From: Vibrio plantisponsor
GTDB taxonomy: Bacteria; Pseudomonadota; Gammaproteobacteria; Enterobacterales; Vibrionaceae
Direction of reading: 5' to 3'
NCBI RefSeq assembly: GCF_013041605.1
Contig: NZ_JABEQC010000001.1
Span: 620,001-684,000 of the forward strand
DNA: 64,000 nucleotides
The translations under genes and the position numbers were made by a program. Under the pieces are notes generated by a model. The model did no database searches. It was not told the origin of the DNA and saw only the letters and a program-made list of their open reading frames with translations. Below, piece after piece: positions 1 to 7,544 of this stretch (position 1 is its first letter; every line of letters starts with the position of its first letter).

Positions 1-1
1 T

Positions 2-70
2 TTCTCAAACGACGGTGGAAGGCAAGATCCCCGTATAAAAAGATTCTTAGACAAAATGGATAGTAAATAA
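2..70 (+). CDS. C-terminal tail of an amino-acid-type ABC transporter ATPase (partial)
   Basis: The window opens inside an open frame that ends with TAA at 68-70; that stop overlaps the ATG of the next gene (TAATG), a layout typical of translational coupling. The last 22 residues include QDPRIKRFLDKM, which resembles the C-terminal end of polar-amino-acid ABC ATPases (N-P-x-x-x-R-x-x-x-F-L). The presence of a solute-binding protein gene two positions downstream supports this reading. The ATP-binding motifs themselves lie outside the window, so the family call is inference from a short tail. Confidence 0.5.
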   Translation, partial: FSNDGGRQDPRIKRFLDKMDSK

Positions 71-984
71 TGATTGTTCTCTCTAATTCTGAAGCTTGGC
101 CTGGCATTCAAGATACCGCTGATATGTTGGATCGCGGCGAAAATGGCCTAGACGCAATTATTTACGGCATAGAAAAGGTAGAGGCCGAGCCCAAAGTTCG
201 TAGCGTAGGTTTTGGTGGTTGGCCAAATCTATTAGGTGACATGGAATTCGACGGTGCAGTCATGGATGGGGACGATCTCAGGACTGGCGCAGTGGGTGCA
301 GTTAAAGATCACTTCCATGTCACTCGCGTGGCGAGAAAAGTAATGGAAGAACTGAACCATGAAATCCTTGTCGGTGAAGGCGCTACTCGTTTTGCTTATG
401 AGATGGGTTTTAAATGCAGTTCTCCATTAATGGAGGAATCGAAAGAGGTTTGGTTTAAAAAACTGCAGGAAATCACTAACGAGCAGAATCCAGACATGTC
501 TACTCGACCTTTAGCAAAGTTAAACACATTAATCACGGACCCAGAAAAAGTTCGAGACACAACGGTTTTCCTTACCAAGGATAAAAACAACAGTATCTAT
601 TCGGCTACCAGTACATCTGGATGGGCATGGAAATACCCAGGTCGTTTAGGTGACTCTCCTATTGTTGGTGCTGGATTTTACGCCGACAGTCGTTTTGGTG
701 CAGCGGCATGTACGCATACCGGAGAGATGACTATTCGAGCTAACACTTCTTACTCAATTGTTATGGCAATGAGACTTGGATATTCGTTGCATGAAGCTGT
801 TGATATGGCTATCGCTGAACTGAAATCGCTTAAAGGAGGATTCTTAGCTGGCGTTGTTATCCACGCAATTGATAAAGATGATAATTATCGAGTGGTCAAT
901 GTTGGATGCGAAGAAGAGATTAAATACTGGGTATACAAAACAGGAATGGAGCGTCCGCAACTTTGTGTGGCGGAAAAATGTTAA
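70..984 (+). CDS. N4-(beta-N-acetylglucosaminyl)-L-asparaginase (glycosylasparaginase, Ntn-hydrolase family T2)
   Basis: This is a 304-residue precursor of the family that cleaves the GlcNAc-asparagine bond, releasing aspartate and amino-GlcNAc. The family self-cleaves before a threonine that then acts as the N-terminal nucleophile. Here the RDTTVF segment puts that residue at about Thr164, and the family block GRLGDSPIVGAGFYAD follows at about 191-206, with a THTGE motif at 215-219. No signal peptide is visible, so it probably acts in the cytoplasm on an imported substrate. The start overlaps the stop of the upstream ABC ATPase, and a solute-binding protein gene follows after 15 nt, so uptake and hydrolysis are likely coupled. 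The isoaspartyl-peptidase branch of the same fold is the main alternative, but the sequence reads closer to glycosylasparaginase. Confidence 0.88.
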   Translation: MIVLSNSEAWPGIQDTADMLDRGENGLDAIIYGIEKVEAEPKVRSVGFGGWPNLLGDMEFDGAVMDGDDLRTGAVGAVKDHFHVTRVARKVMEELNHEILVGEGATRFAYEMGFKCSSPLMEESKEVWFKKLQEITNEQNPDMSTRPLAKLNTLITDPEKVRDTTVFLTKDKNNSIYSATSTSGWAWKYPGRLGDSPIVGAGFYADSRFGAAACTHTGEMTIRANTSYSIVMAMRLGYSLHEAVDMAIAELKSLKGGFLAGVVIHAIDKDDNYRVVNVGCEEEIKYWVYKTGMERPQLCVAEKC

Positions 985-999
985 CAATGGAGTAACTAT

Positions 1000-1794
1000 A
1001 TGAAATTCAGAAATATAGCATCTACAATTCTTTGTAGTGTTTTGGCACTTAGCACAGCAAACGCTGTGGCTGGCAAATTGGAAGATATCCAGGAGCGCGG
1101 ATATATCAAAATAGGTGTTTCTTTAGGTGGTGAACCTATCGGGTTTCGCGATCTAAAGAATGAACCTGCTGGATATGATGTGGACTTGGCGTATCGCTTA
1201 GCTGAAAAGTTAGGCGTAGAACCGCGATTCACTGATGTTCATGGGGATGCGCGAGTTTCAATGCTCTTCTCTGATCAATTGGACGCGGTGATCGGTAATA
1301 TGTCTGCCACTTTAGCTCGTGCTAAATCTGTTAACTTTACCATCCCATATAACCGTGCGGGTCTGCGAATTGTTGCTCAAAAAAGATTGAATATTAAGTC
1401 GCTTGAAGATCTCAATGGGAAGAAAGTTGTTGTAGGCCGCGGCTCGACAGGCGAAGCATTTTTGAAGCGTGCGGTACCTGGTGCTGAACTGGTCTACACA
1501 GATAACTTTGCTCCTGATGGAGTATTGTTGTTACGTCAAGGCCGTGTTGACGCAGGTATTGAAGATAGCTCATTGGTTGATTACCTTGCCACGAAAGATG
1601 ACAAGTTAGTAACTCTAGAAGGGCTTTACTCAAACGATCCTATCGCGATTGGTATTCGTAAAGGCGACCCTGAATTTTTACGTTGGATGGACATGTTTGT
1701 CTCTGACTACATTAATTCTGGAGACTATGAAAAAGCTTACCGTAAATGGTGGGGCGAAGATGCAAATGCTCCAACATTAACGGGTTCATGGTAA
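1000..1794 (+). CDS. Periplasmic solute-binding protein of an amino-acid-type ABC importer (SBP_bac_3)
   Basis: The 264-residue product begins with a cleavable signal peptide (hydrophobic core at about 6-20, likely cleavage after ANA near residue 23). The mature part starts with a strand reading YIKIGVSLGG and contains PAGYDVDLAYRLAEKLG, the usual start of lobe 1 of family 3 solute-binding proteins. It should capture a polar amino acid or glycoamino acid for the ABC transporter whose ATPase tail lies at the window edge. The glycosylasparaginase gene 15 nt upstream suggests that a glycoasparagine is the ligand, which is inference. A hairpin terminator follows, which would let this gene be expressed above the downstream cutC and regulator genes. 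Confidence 0.85.
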   Translation: MKFRNIASTILCSVLALSTANAVAGKLEDIQERGYIKIGVSLGGEPIGFRDLKNEPAGYDVDLAYRLAEKLGVEPRFTDVHGDARVSMLFSDQLDAVIGNMSATLARAKSVNFTIPYNRAGLRIVAQKRLNIKSLEDLNGKKVVVGRGSTGEAFLKRAVPGAELVYTDNFAPDGVLLLRQGRVDAGIEDSSLVDYLATKDDKLVTLEGLYSNDPIAIGIRKGDPEFLRWMDMFVSDYINSGDYEKAYRKWWGEDANAPTLTGSW

Positions 1795-1812
1795 TCCTTT
1801 AACCCTTTAGAT

Positions 1813-1864
1813 ATTTGCCCCTTCACACAATTCCTCCCCCTTTGTGGGAGGGGCAAATTTTTTA
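1813..1864 (+). terminator. Intrinsic terminator or attenuator after the solute-binding protein gene
   Basis: The arms ATTTGCCCCTTCACACAA and TTGTGGGAGGGGCAAAT pair with few mismatches and run into a T-tract at 1858-1863. Because cutC follows in the same direction after only 24 nt, it may act as a partial terminator that lowers expression of the distal genes. Confidence 0.7.
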
Positions 1865-1887
1865 TATCAACTTAGGATGAGTTAACG

Positions 1888-2631
1888 GTGAACGGAATTA
1901 CGGTAGAAGTTTGTGTTGATAATCTACAGTCTTTAGAAACAGCGATTGATGCTGGTGCTGATAGAATTGAGCTATGTAGCTCCTTATTACTGGGAGGTAT
2001 AACACCAACGTATGGATTAACAACAATTTCGGTAAATGCGCAAATTCCCATTTATGCGATGGTACGTCCTAGAAGCGGAGACTTCCTATTTAGCAATAAT
2101 GAAATTGCCATGATGTGCGATGAAATCCAGTTCTTTCGTGATGTGGGTGTCGAGGGCGTAGTGATTGGCGCTCTAACTCAGAATGCAGAGATAAATGTAC
2201 AGGCTGTAAGAAAGTGGGTTAACAGTGCGAGTAACATGGGTATTACTTTTCACCGTGCATTCGATTTAGTTGAAGACCCGATAACGTCAATGGAAACACT
2301 CATTGACTTAGGTTGTCAGAGAATACTGACATCCGGAGGTTGTGCCACAGCGTTCGAAGGAATACCTCGTATAAAAGAACTCGTCAGTAAAGCTAATAAC
2401 AGAATTTCTATCATGCCGGGGTGTGGCGTTAATAATACGAACGTAAAACATATAATTGAATCAACAGGCGCGACTGAGATACATTTGTCAGGGAAAAAGT
2501 CAGTGCCTAGTCTAATGAAACGTTCAAAACATTCTGCGACCATGGGAAGTAATTCGGAGAACGATAACTTCTTAGAGGTAACTGATTTCCACATAATTAA
2601 AGATGTAGTGACACAACTTAATGAGAACTAA
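1888..2631 (+). CDS. cutC: CutC family protein (copper homeostasis protein CutC)
   Basis: This 247-residue TIM-barrel protein shows the CutC signature: the N-terminal VEVCVDNLQS, then DRIELCSSLLLGGITPTYGL, the strand YAMVRPRSGDF, GVVIGALTQ, and FHRAFD near residue 119. The start is GTG, preceded by AGGATGAG at a suitable distance. CutC was first linked to copper tolerance, but its biochemical role is unsettled. Its position here, inside a glycoasparagine-type operon and overlapping the LacI regulator gene by 11 nt, argues for a role in sugar or amino-sugar metabolism. That functional suggestion is inference from context only. Confidence 0.9.
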   Translation: MNGITVEVCVDNLQSLETAIDAGADRIELCSSLLLGGITPTYGLTTISVNAQIPIYAMVRPRSGDFLFSNNEIAMMCDEIQFFRDVGVEGVVIGALTQNAEINVQAVRKWVNSASNMGITFHRAFDLVEDPITSMETLIDLGCQRILTSGGCATAFEGIPRIKELVSKANNRISIMPGCGVNNTNVKHIIESTGATEIHLSGKKSVPSLMKRSKHSATMGSNSENDNFLEVTDFHIIKDVVTQLNEN

Positions 2632-3604
2632 ACCTGCTGTACCAACTTTAGATGATGTTGCCAAGTTAGCTGGAGTGTCTAAATCTGCGGCTTCGCGAGC
2701 GCTTTCTGGTAAAAATCGCCCGATAGCCTCAGATAAAAAAGCCCGAATTCTACAAGCTGCTGAAGAGTTAGGATATGTAGCCAATCCATTTGCTCAAAGT
2801 TTAAGGGAAAGTTCAACAGGACTTGTCGCGATTGTTGTTAACCACATTGCAGACCTTAGTGACCTGACACTTTTTGATTCACTAATTCAAGCAATCCAAA
2901 GTTTGGGCAAGCAAGCACTATTTATACGTCTACGCTCAGAAGATGATATAGCCGAAATTAAGAGAAATCCGTTTGTACATAGAGTGGATGCGGCATTAAT
3001 TTTTTCCGATTTAATTGAGCCTGAAGAAGCACCGACGTTATTTTTTACTGACAAAGTGATCATGCTAAATGGGAAAAAAGCGGATACAGGTTTATCAGTA
3101 ACTATCAATGAAGAATTGGGGATAGAAAAAGCCGTTGCTTGTGCCAATCATCATCACGTTACTAAAGCCATATTGTTATGTGGTCGTAAAACCTCAGTGA
3201 CAGAACGGCAAAGAATCGAGAGTTATCATAAGTTCATGGAGCGCTTCAATATTGACTCCATTCATGTTGCATTTTGTGATTACTCTTATGAATCTGCATT
3301 TAATCATCTACAAAATCAGACGTACTCCGATACGAGTAATCTAGGAATTTTTTGTACTTCAGATGCAATGGCTATGGCGGCAGTAGATTTCTCCCGCTCT
3401 AAATACCCAGAGTTAATACAAAGAAAAGTGATTTATGGTTTTGATAACACTCCATTTTCTCAAATGGGGGGATATTGTTTTTCAACGATTGGGTATAGCA
3501 AAGATGAATTTATTGAAATGATCCTTAAGCTATTAAATAAAAAGTCATTTAAGCAAACTAGGTCAAGACATTTATCCGTAGATACTGAGTTCTATGAAAG
3601 ATAA
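2621..3604 (+). CDS. LacI-family transcriptional regulator
   Basis: The 327-residue protein has an N-terminal LacI helix-turn-helix (TLDDVAKLAGVSKSAASRAL, about residues 8-27), followed by the hinge helix region and a periplasmic-binding-protein-like sensor domain (GLVAIVVNHI onward). It overlaps the end of cutC by 11 nt, so it is probably co-transcribed and autoregulates the operon. The effector is likely a sugar moiety released from the glycoasparagine substrate, which is inference. No LacI-type operator is visible in the part of the operon inside the window; the main promoter should lie left of position 1. Confidence 0.88.
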   Translation: MRTKPAVPTLDDVAKLAGVSKSAASRALSGKNRPIASDKKARILQAAEELGYVANPFAQSLRESSTGLVAIVVNHIADLSDLTLFDSLIQAIQSLGKQALFIRLRSEDDIAEIKRNPFVHRVDAALIFSDLIEPEEAPTLFFTDKVIMLNGKKADTGLSVTINEELGIEKAVACANHHHVTKAILLCGRKTSVTERQRIESYHKFMERFNIDSIHVAFCDYSYESAFNHLQNQTYSDTSNLGIFCTSDAMAMAAVDFSRSKYPELIQRKVIYGFDNTPFSQMGGYCFSTIGYSKDEFIEMILKLLNKKSFKQTRSRHLSVDTEFYER

Positions 3605-3709
3605 CGGTTCTATTTGAGTTACTCCCTTCTATACAGACTAGTGTTTAGCATCTTAGTCTTGAAGTTCAGAAAAGACATAGGTCTAACATTTAGCTGTATG
3701 GCAATTTAG

Positions 3710-3739
3710 AAAGGCAGAGTCGTTGATTCTGCCTTTTGC
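3710..3739 (+). terminator. Intrinsic terminator after the LacI-type gene
   Basis: The arms AAAGGCAGA (3710-3718) and TCTGCCTTT (3728-3736) form a stem with a 9-nt loop and a short T-run. It closes the glycosylasparaginase operon. Confidence 0.7.
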
Positions 3740-3818
3740 CTATCTAGTCATTTCTAGCTAAAAAGCACTGCCCATTGTGTTCTAGTCCACGCTTTACACC
3801 ACACCTGTTTATCAATAA

Positions 3819-3846
3819 TTGACCAACTTTTGTTAATGGATAAATA
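3819..3846 (+). promoter_or_regulatory. Candidate sigma-70 promoter for the small ORF and lysE-type gene
   Basis: The -35 element TTGACC (3819-3824) and the -10 element TAAATA (3841-3846) are separated by 16 bp. The predicted transcript would begin about 65-70 nt before the small ORF at 3921. The rest of the 3605-3920 gap holds only the upstream terminator and no other recognisable element. Confidence 0.4.
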
Positions 3847-3920
3847 TGTCCTTAGTTTGATATGGGATGCTATACCGAAGCTGGGATTTGCTTTCGAGTA
3901 ATTAGTAAACGGGAGGTGAG

Positions 3921-4013
3921 ATGCAAAACGGTAAGTTGATCTGGCATGTTGCGTGTGACGAATCAGGCGTGGATGGTCAGATATATTATGGTTTTGGTTC
4001 TGGAGAAAAATAA
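3921..4013 (+). CDS. Unannotated 30-codon ORF directly abutting the LysE-type exporter gene
   Basis: An ATG at 3921 follows a very strong ribosome-binding site (GGGAGGTGAG, 3911-3920) and opens a 30-residue frame whose TAA at 4011-4013 touches the ATG of the exporter gene with no gap. The peptide starts MQNGKLIWHVACDESG and ends GFGSGEK; it is mixed in composition and has no membrane segment. I recognise no family. The tight junction suggests translational coupling, so it may be a leader peptide that sets exporter translation, or a small protein in its own right. A vestigial gene start is also possible. Confidence 0.5.
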   Translation: MQNGKLIWHVACDESGVDGQIYYGFGSGEK

Positions 4014-4640
4014 ATGGAATTAAATTCATTGCTACTATTTGTGGTCGCTTGTCTGGCTATCAACATGATACCTGGGCCAGACGTTATCTACATCGTTTCC
4101 AATACAATGAAAGGTAAGTTAGCAACAGGGTTTAAAGCTGCAATGGGGTTGGGTGTGGGCTACTTTGTTCATACACTCGCCGCGTGTTTAGGTTTATCTG
4201 CAATAATCCTCAGCTCTGCTGTCGCCTTTAGTGCGGTAAAATGGCTGGGCGCTGCTTACTTAGTCTATTTAGGTGTTCAGTCGCTAATTTCAATGTGGCG
4301 CGGTGAGAGCAAATTGGAGGTTAGTGAGAATGTTGAACGCAATAAAAATGTGTTTGTACAGGGGGTTATTGTTAGTGTCTTGAACCCGAAGGTCGCGCTA
4401 TTCTTCCTTTCATTCCTGCCTCAATTTATCGATACATCAGCAGGCGCTGCATCAATGCAACTACTAGTGCTTGGTTTGGTGTTCAGTGCATTAGCTACGC
4501 TGTGTAACATTCTATACGCTTCCGTTGGTAGCTGGGTATTTAGCCGTCCAAACTCTCAGCGATATTCACGAGCACTTGAGGGAGTCTCTGGAGTCCTGCT
4601 TATTGGGCTAGCAAGTAAAGTGGCTATTAGTGATCGTTAG
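4014..4640 (+). CDS. LysE/RhtB-family amino acid exporter
   Basis: The 208-residue integral membrane protein carries the family N-terminal motif NMIPGPDVIYIVSNT (about 17-31), a glycine-rich second helix region (GLGVGYFVHTLAACLGLS) and LNPKVALFFLSFLPQF near 121-136, all typical of LysE/RhtB translocators with about six membrane segments. Such proteins export amino acids or derivatives by proton antiport. The substrate cannot be read from the sequence. Its only strong ribosome-binding signal belongs to the small ORF immediately upstream, so translation may depend on that ORF. Confidence 0.9.
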   Translation: MELNSLLLFVVACLAINMIPGPDVIYIVSNTMKGKLATGFKAAMGLGVGYFVHTLAACLGLSAIILSSAVAFSAVKWLGAAYLVYLGVQSLISMWRGESKLEVSENVERNKNVFVQGVIVSVLNPKVALFFLSFLPQFIDTSAGAASMQLLVLGLVFSALATLCNILYASVGSWVFSRPNSQRYSRALEGVSGVLLIGLASKVAISDR

Positions 4641-4675
4641 GTATTTTTGAACTAAACCCAAACCGATAACCCATA

Positions 4676-4704
4676 AAAAAGCGAGCCTTGGCGGCTCGCT
4701 TTTT
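4676..4704. terminator. Bidirectional intrinsic terminator between the exporter and GH43 genes
   Basis: The stem GCGAGCC (4681-4687)/GGCTCGC (4693-4699) is flanked by an A-run on the left and a T-run on the right, so it can end transcription from both convergent genes. Confidence 0.8.
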
Positions 4705-4761
4705 ACTTCCAGCTTAACCAGTCACTCTTGAAAGTGGTGAAGGGGTATCACTAATAGCGAA

Positions 4762-5811
4762 TTAATCCAGATAGGGTTTAATGGTTTGGATTGAGCCGTC
4801 TGCATTGTGATGAAGCTCGGTCATTTTGATGCTTCTCAAGTGAGTCTGACCGCCAGATAACGTGCTGTCATGGTAAAACAAGTACCATTTGCCTTGATAC
4901 TGAACAATCGAGTGGTGAGTTGTCCAGCCTAGTACGGGATCAAGAATCACGCCTTGATATTTAAATGGCCCATATGGTGAATCACTTGTCGCGTAGACAA
5001 TCTTGTGTGTATCTCCCGTGGAGTACGAGAGGTAGTAAACATTGTTATGCTTATGAACCCAAGGGCCTTCAAAATAGCGACGTTCTGTATCACCTGCTTT
5101 TAGCGGCTCACCGTTTTCATCAACGATTAGTACGTCTCTTGGTTGCTCTTCTAAACTCACCATATCTTTGGCTAACTTTGCCATTTTAGGCATTAGAGAA
5201 GCTTGGTCATCTGCAGGGTAGTTGTCTTCACCATATTCACCTTGAGTCCAACGTTGCAGTTGTCCTCCCCAGATTCCACCGAAGTACAAATAGTAATCTT
5301 GGTTGTCTTGGTATACCGCAGGGTCAATACTGAAGGTGCCTTCAATATGCGTTTCTTCTGCTTTGAAAGGACCTGCTGGAGAATCCGATACGGCTGCGCC
5401 TATATGAAAAACACCTTGCGCATTTTTAGCTGGGAAATATAGGTAATATTTGCCATCTTTTTCAGCTGCATCGGGTGCCCACATTTGTCGTTCTGCCCAC
5501 TTTACATCTTTCACATCCAAAGCAAGGCCGTGGTCTGTCACTTCTTCTAAAGACTCATCAAGAGAGAATACGTGGTAGTCAGACATATCAAAATGATCGC
5601 CATCGTCATTAAGTGGCTGATCGGTTTCAACGTCATGGGAAGGGTAGACGTAGATACGGTCATTAAACACATGGGCTGATGGGTCGGCCGTGTACATGTG
5701 CTTTACCAGCGGAGGCGATATCGGTTTTAGCGAGTTGGCTCGGGCAAGATCAAGTTGAGTAATGCGTTCGGCATCGCTCAGTTCAGGATGTTCTACTGTT
5801 TGGTCCGTCAT
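4762..5811 (-). CDS. Glycoside hydrolase family 43 protein (beta-xylosidase/arabinofuranosidase type)
   Basis: The 349-residue single-domain five-bladed propeller enzyme has the three expected acids: Asp43 in TADPSAH (general base), Asp163 in SIDPAVY (pKa modulator) and Glu248 in FEGPW (general acid). There is no signal peptide, so it should act in the cytosol on imported xylosides or xylo-oligosaccharides. I chose the ATG at 5811 because AAGAGAAA lies upstream of it; an in-frame ATG at 5850 would add 13 residues but has no clear ribosome-binding site. It lies 98 nt after xylA on the same strand, and the GPH transporter is divergent, which fits a xyloside uptake and hydrolysis set. Confidence 0.88.
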   Translation of the reverse strand: MTDQTVEHPELSDAERITQLDLARANSLKPISPPLVKHMYTADPSAHVFNDRIYVYPSHDVETDQPLNDDGDHFDMSDYHVFSLDESLEEVTDHGLALDVKDVKWAERQMWAPDAAEKDGKYYLYFPAKNAQGVFHIGAAVSDSPAGPFKAEETHIEGTFSIDPAVYQDNQDYYLYFGGIWGGQLQRWTQGEYGEDNYPADDQASLMPKMAKLAKDMVSLEEQPRDVLIVDENGEPLKAGDTERRYFEGPWVHKHNNVYYLSYSTGDTHKIVYATSDSPYGPFKYQGVILDPVLGWTTHHSIVQYQGKWYLFYHDSTLSGGQTHLRSIKMTELHHNADGSIQTIKPYLD

Positions 5812-5909
5812 GAATTGGTTTCTCTTATTGGAATTGATAAAAAATACCATGAGATGACGAGTCTGAGCTGCAAAAATTCATCTCAGACCGTCTTAATCAG
5901 GCGTTACAG

Positions 5910-7229
5910 TTACTTGTAAATGAAACCGTTAACGATATTTTCTAAGTACTCTTGGCGGCCAGATACTTTTTCTGGAGCAATAGAGTTTTCAACAGCGTAG
6001 TTTGCCACCGCTTCTAAAGACATATCGCCAGAAAGTATTTTCTTACCAAGATCCGTGTTCCAGCCCGCATAGCGTTGAGCGATGTTCTTAGATAAGAGAT
6101 CATTTTCAATCATATCTGCCGCACGCTCTAGTGACAGAGCCATAGTGTCCATACCGCCAATATGACCGTGGAAGAAGTCTGCTAAATCTGTCGAAGGGCG
6201 GCGTAGTCGTGCATCGAAGTTGAAGCCACCTGTAGTGAAACCGCCAGCCTTTAGGATTTCATACATCACCAAAGTGTTTTCTTCGACACTGTTCGGGAAC
6301 TGGTCTGTATCCCAACCAAGTTGAGGGTCGCCTCGGTTTGCATCAATAGAACCAAAGATGCCTAGCGATGTTGCAGTGGCAACTTCATGTTGGAAACTAT
6401 GGCCAGCAAGCGTTGCGTGGTTTGCTTCAATGTTAACTTTGATTTCTTTCTCTAATCCAAATTGCTTCAGGAAGCCATAAACGGTAGCAGTGTCGTAGTC
6501 ATACTGATGCTTGGTTGGTTCTTGAGGTTTTGGTTCGATGAGAATAGAGCCTTTGAAGCCAATCTTATGTTTGTGTTCAACCACCATTTGCATCAAGCGA
6601 CCAAGTTGCTCGCGTTCTTGACGAAGGTCGGTGTTGAGAAGAGTTTCATAGCCTTCGCGACCACCCCACAATACGTAGTTTTCACCACCTAGTCGTTGAG
6701 TTGCGCCCATTGCATTGAAGATTTGAGCCGCTGCATACGCGAATACTTTCGGATCAGGGTTTGAACCCGCACCCGCCATATAGCGAGGGTTGGAGAATGC
6801 GTTAGCCGTTCCCCACAACAGTTTGATCCCTGTCTCTTCTTGTTTGCGTTCTAGTACGTCGACCATTGTTTGGAAGTTATTGACGTATTCTTTCAGTGAA
6901 TTACCTTCAGGAGCTACATCAACATCATGGAAGCAGTAGTATGGAGCGCCGAGTTTTGTGAAAAATTCAAATGCAGCGTCTGCTTTTACATAAGCAGCTT
7001 CCATTGAGTTTGAACTCTTTAACCATTCATGTTCAAAGGTTCCAGTACCAAAAACATCCGAGCCGCCCCAGCCAAAGTTGTGCCAGTAAGCCACAGCGAA
7101 TCTAAGGTGTTCTTGCATGCTTTTTCCAAGAACCATCTTATTCGCATCATAATGGCGAAATGCTAACGGATTAGTCGAATTTTTTCCTTCGAACTGGATT
7201 TTATTTATACCTTTAAAGTATTCAGTCAT
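5910..7229 (-). CDS. xylA: Xylose isomerase
   Basis: At 439 residues this matches the length of Proteobacterial XylA, which converts D-xylose to D-xylulose. Visible motifs are the catalytic His/Asp segment [13 protein letters not shown] near residue 100, [11 protein letters not shown] with metal-ligand Glu and Lys near 230, and the C-terminal metal site [11 protein letters not shown]. It is the first gene of a minus-strand pair with the GH43 gene and is transcribed divergently from a GPH-family transporter. Xylulokinase (xylB) and a XylR regulator are not in the window, so the pathway must be completed elsewhere. Confidence 0.96.
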   Translation of the reverse strand: MTEYFKGINKIQFEGKNSTNPLAFRHYDANKMVLGKSMQEHLRFAVAYWHNFGWGGSDVFGTGTFEHEWLKSSNSMEAAYVKADAAFEFFTKLGAPYYCFHDVDVAPEGNSLKEYVNNFQTMVDVLERKQEETGIKLLWGTANAFSNPRYMAGAGSNPDPKVFAYAAAQIFNAMGATQRLGGENYVLWGGREGYETLLNTDLRQEREQLGRLMQMVVEHKHKIGFKGSILIEPKPQEPTKHQYDYDTATVYGFLKQFGLEKEIKVNIEANHATLAGHSFQHEVATATSLGIFGSIDANRGDPQLGWDTDQFPNSVEENTLVMYEILKAGGFTTGGFNFDARLRRPSTDLADFFHGHIGGMDTMALSLERAADMIENDLLSKNIAQRYAGWNTDLGKKILSGDMSLEAVANYAVENSIAPEKVSGRQEYLENIVNGFIYK

Positions 7230-7544
7230 TGCGTAATTCCAATAGTTTCATATGGGCTTTATTCTCTGACAAAGTTAAAGGTTTTGTTTTTTCTATCAAT
7301 TATGTTTTTTAATACTGCTATTCCTCTATTTTACAAGTGTGTTAGATATCCCAGAAATACCATTAATTCATCTCTAATATGCACGTAACTCATTGATTTG
7401 ATGATGTTGAACTAAAGATTTTTTCTGTGCTGTTCACATAAGTGAAATATCGTAAAAGCATTACTAATTTGTGCGAATTGATTATATTTTTGTGGGTGAA
7501 CAAAATATTTATTGGTGAAAATGTATCCTGGAGTAAATATAAAA
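7230..7544. promoter_or_regulatory. Divergent xylA/transporter control region with a TTCAC-N4-GTGAA dyad
   Basis: This 315-bp AT-rich region must hold the promoters of both divergent genes. The clearest element is the perfect dyad TTCACATAAGTGAA at 7433-7446, about 100 bp before the transporter start and 200 bp from xylA, a plausible operator for a pentose regulator. A sequence resembling CRP half-sites (TGTG and TCACA, 7427-7438) has the wrong spacing for CRP. I see no other feature. Confidence 0.4.

Noticed and set aside
7427..7438. CRP site (TGTG and TCACA) in the xylA/transporter region
   Set aside because: The half-sites are separated by too few bases for the 16-bp CRP core.
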